A stretch of DNA of 14,502 nucleotides from an uncultured Eggerthellaceae bacterium (GTDB taxonomy: Bacteria; Actinomycetota; Coriobacteriia; Coriobacteriales; Eggerthellaceae): NCBI GenBank assembly GCA_946618265.1, contig CAMOLA010000051.1, forward strand, positions 1 to 14,502, read 5' to 3'. A program made the position numbers and the translations under genes. Positions 13,287 to 14,502 of this stretch are shown one piece after another (position 1 is the stretch's first letter; each line of letters begins with the position of its first letter). Below the pieces are notes generated by a model. It worked only from the letters and a program-made list of their open reading frames with translations. It did no database searches and was not told where the DNA came from.

Positions 13287-13346
13287 CCCAAGCCGCCTCC
13301 CGCCATGCGAACACCACGCCGCAGACAGGCAACCCCAACGACGCGT

Positions 13347-14345
13347 CTAACCCTCGATCGAGGGGATCGCGATGATGAAACAGGCGCCGCCCTCGGGCAG
13401 GTTGACGGCTTCCACGGTGCCATCATGCCCCTCGACGATCGACTTCACGATGGCAAGCCCCAGGCCCGTGCCGCCCGTGTTGCGCGCGCGGGACGTGTCC
13501 GCGCGGTAGAAGCGCCCGAACAGCAGGTTGGGGTCTATGTCGCCGAAGCCCGTCCCGTCGTCCTTGACCTGCACGACCGAATTGCCGTGCAAACCGCACA
13601 AGTCGATGACGATATGCCCGCCCGGCTCGATGAACCGGCTCGCGTTTTCCACCAGGTTCGTGAGCGCTTCCTTCAACCGGTCGGAATTGCCCAGCACGTC
13701 GGGCGCCTCGCCCACGATGCTCACGTTGGCCTCGCGCTCGACCAGGATGGGATGCAGGGCGTCCACCACGTCGGCGGCGACGGAGCGCAGGTTGACGCGC
13801 TTCATCTCGTCGACGGGATTGGCGTCGTTCTCGATGCGCTGCAGCGTCAGCAGGTCGTTGACCAGGTGACTCAACCGCTCGCTTTCCGACACGATAATGC
13901 CCGTGAACTTCTCGCGCATGGACGGCGGCAGATCGGGGTCTTGCAGGATCTCGGCGTTGCCGCGGATGGCCGTGAGCGGCGTGCGCAGCTCGTGGGCGAC
14001 GTCGCTCACGAATTCGCTCTGGCGACGGGTCTCGCGAATGAGGTCGGCCCGTTGCGATTCCAGCTTCTTGACCAGCGTGCCCATCGATTCCGACAGCTCG
14101 TCGGCCTCGTGCAGGCGCCCGTCCGACTCGAAGGTGACGCTCGCCCCCGCGCGGTAGGCGCGCGTCTTGCGCAGCAGCAGGCGCAGCGGCTCGGCCAGGA
14201 AGTAGCCGATGATCAAGCTGAGTATGAACGTGATGCACGCAGCGGGCACGAGCAGGGAAAACGTCTGCCAAGGCAACCCAAACAGAATGGTGCAGACGAA
14301 CAAAATAAGCGAGCTCGCCAGCAGCATGAGCAACGTGGCGAGCAA
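13347..14345 (-). CDS. Two-component sensor histidine kinase
   Basis: 332 aa as counted from a TTG at 14345. Two membrane helices (about 1-23 and 31-52) are separated by only about seven residues, so there is almost no extracytoplasmic sensor. This resembles intramembrane-sensing kinases. A HAMP-like linker (53-105) leads to the HisKA domain with SDVAHELRTPL (phospho-acceptor His118) and an HATPase domain with N box LVENASRF (Asn234), DDGTGFGD, LFGRFYR and GGTGLGLAI. It autophosphorylates and passes the phosphate to the regulator encoded immediately upstream, whose stop is 23 bp before the TTG. No ATG is available at the N-terminus: an AGAGG site lies 18 nt before the TTG, too far. The frame continues upstream as [10 protein letters not shown], so the real start may be an unusual codon such as ATA at 14372 or another near-cognate codon. 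The signal sensed is unknown. Confidence 0.9.
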   Translation of the reverse strand: MLATLLMLLASSLILFVCTILFGLPWQTFSLLVPAACITFILSLIIGYFLAEPLRLLLRKTRAYRAGASVTFESDGRLHEADELSESMGTLVKKLESQRADLIRETRRQSEFVSDVAHELRTPLTAIRGNAEILQDPDLPPSMREKFTGIIVSESERLSHLVNDLLTLQRIENDANPVDEMKRVNLRSVAADVVDALHPILVEREANVSIVGEAPDVLGNSDRLKEALTNLVENASRFIEPGGHIVIDLCGLHGNSVVQVKDDGTGFGDIDPNLLFGRFYRADTSRARNTGGTGLGLAIVKSIVEGHDGTVEAVNLPEGGACFIIAIPSIEG

Positions 14346-14368
14346 CGCGAAATATGTCTGGAGCCTCT

Positions 14369-14502
14369 TTATTGCTTGAACCTGTACCCGTATCCGCGAA
14401 CCGTCTCGACCAGGCCGGGATCGTATCCGGCCGACTCGATTTTATCACGCAGGCGCTTGATGTGCGTGTCGACGGTCTTGGTCTCGGTGAGGTACTCCCA
14501 GC
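14369..14502 (-). CDS. OmpR/PhoB-family response regulator, C-terminal end, cut by right edge
   Basis: Only the last 44 residues are present. [20 protein letters not shown] followed by [21 protein letters not shown] is the end of a winged-helix DNA-binding domain: recognition helix ([13 protein letters not shown]) and the C-terminal hairpin with the RGYGYRF signature. The receiver domain lies outside the window. It is the cognate partner of the following kinase by position and is probably co-transcribed with it. It ends KQ with TAA at 14371-14369. Confidence 0.92.
   Translation of the reverse strand, partial: WEYLTETKTVDTHIKRLRDKIESAGYDPGLVETVRGYGYRFKQ

Larger units (their letters stand above)
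12787..13346. other. Intergenic region between histidine kinase and Tsa fusion gene
   Basis: 560 bp without a gene I can support. From right to left it contains a likely kinase terminator (13253-13286), an inverted pair of family B palindromes (12952-13051), and the candidate promoter of the Tsa fusion gene (12826-12854). Open frames here are continuations of antisense frames or are built on the palindromes. The stretch 13052-13252 shows nothing recognisable. Confidence 0.6.

Noticed and set aside
13351..13364. CCCTCGATCGAGGG palindrome at the end of the kinase gene
   Set aside because: A 14-bp palindrome within codons in high-GC DNA, with no other copy in the window; probably chance.

Overview
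The window is high-GC DNA with long overlapping antisense open frames, and most genes lie on the minus strand. Gene content suggests an anaerobic Gram-positive actinobacterium of the class Coriobacteriia, probably Eggerthellaceae. The grounds are a large 2-hydroxyacyl-CoA dehydratase-type activase, NiFe-hydrogenase maturation genes, menaquinone methylation, a Tat system and Ala/Asp-rich linkers. The taxonomic call is inference.

Layout from right to left, in the direction of most transcription. The C-terminal end of an OmpR/PhoB-type response regulator (cut by the right edge) is followed by its histidine kinase and a hairpin terminator. About 560 bp of non-coding DNA holding a pair of palindromes comes next. 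Then a 1373-aa gene fuses TsaE, TsaB, RimI and TsaD, which are the t6A tRNA-modification proteins plus an N-acetyltransferase. Its RimI-TsaD linker is an array of 15 palindromic repeats that is translated. A small lipoprotein follows. The only plus-strand gene is menG/ubiE (6916-7707), which looks leaderless. Divergent from it is an operon of a small membrane protein, a long TatA/TatB-type protein and tatC (stop and start codons overlap). Then come hypA, hypB, a secreted coiled-coil/double-psi-beta-barrel protein with a strong terminator, and the N-terminal 458 residues of a two-domain activase that runs off the left edge.

The genes are mostly housekeeping or energy related. Tat and HypA/HypB fit export and maturation of folded metalloenzymes such as NiFe hydrogenases, and MenG makes the quinone for anaerobic respiration.

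The notable feature is the density of short palindromes. I see four families. Family A has arms with AAAAAGGGA around a 3-nt centre, family B has arms with GACCGAAAGGGA, family C has GAAAC...GTTTC ends, and family D is the CCCGCGGG type. A and B mostly form inverted pairs with a 45-53 bp spacer, and two B-pair spacers are visibly related. This is REP/REPIN-like organisation. One A element is inserted in frame inside the activase, one supplies the stop codon of tatC, and D is amplified inside the Tsa fusion gene and read in all three frames. No transposase that could move them is in the window.
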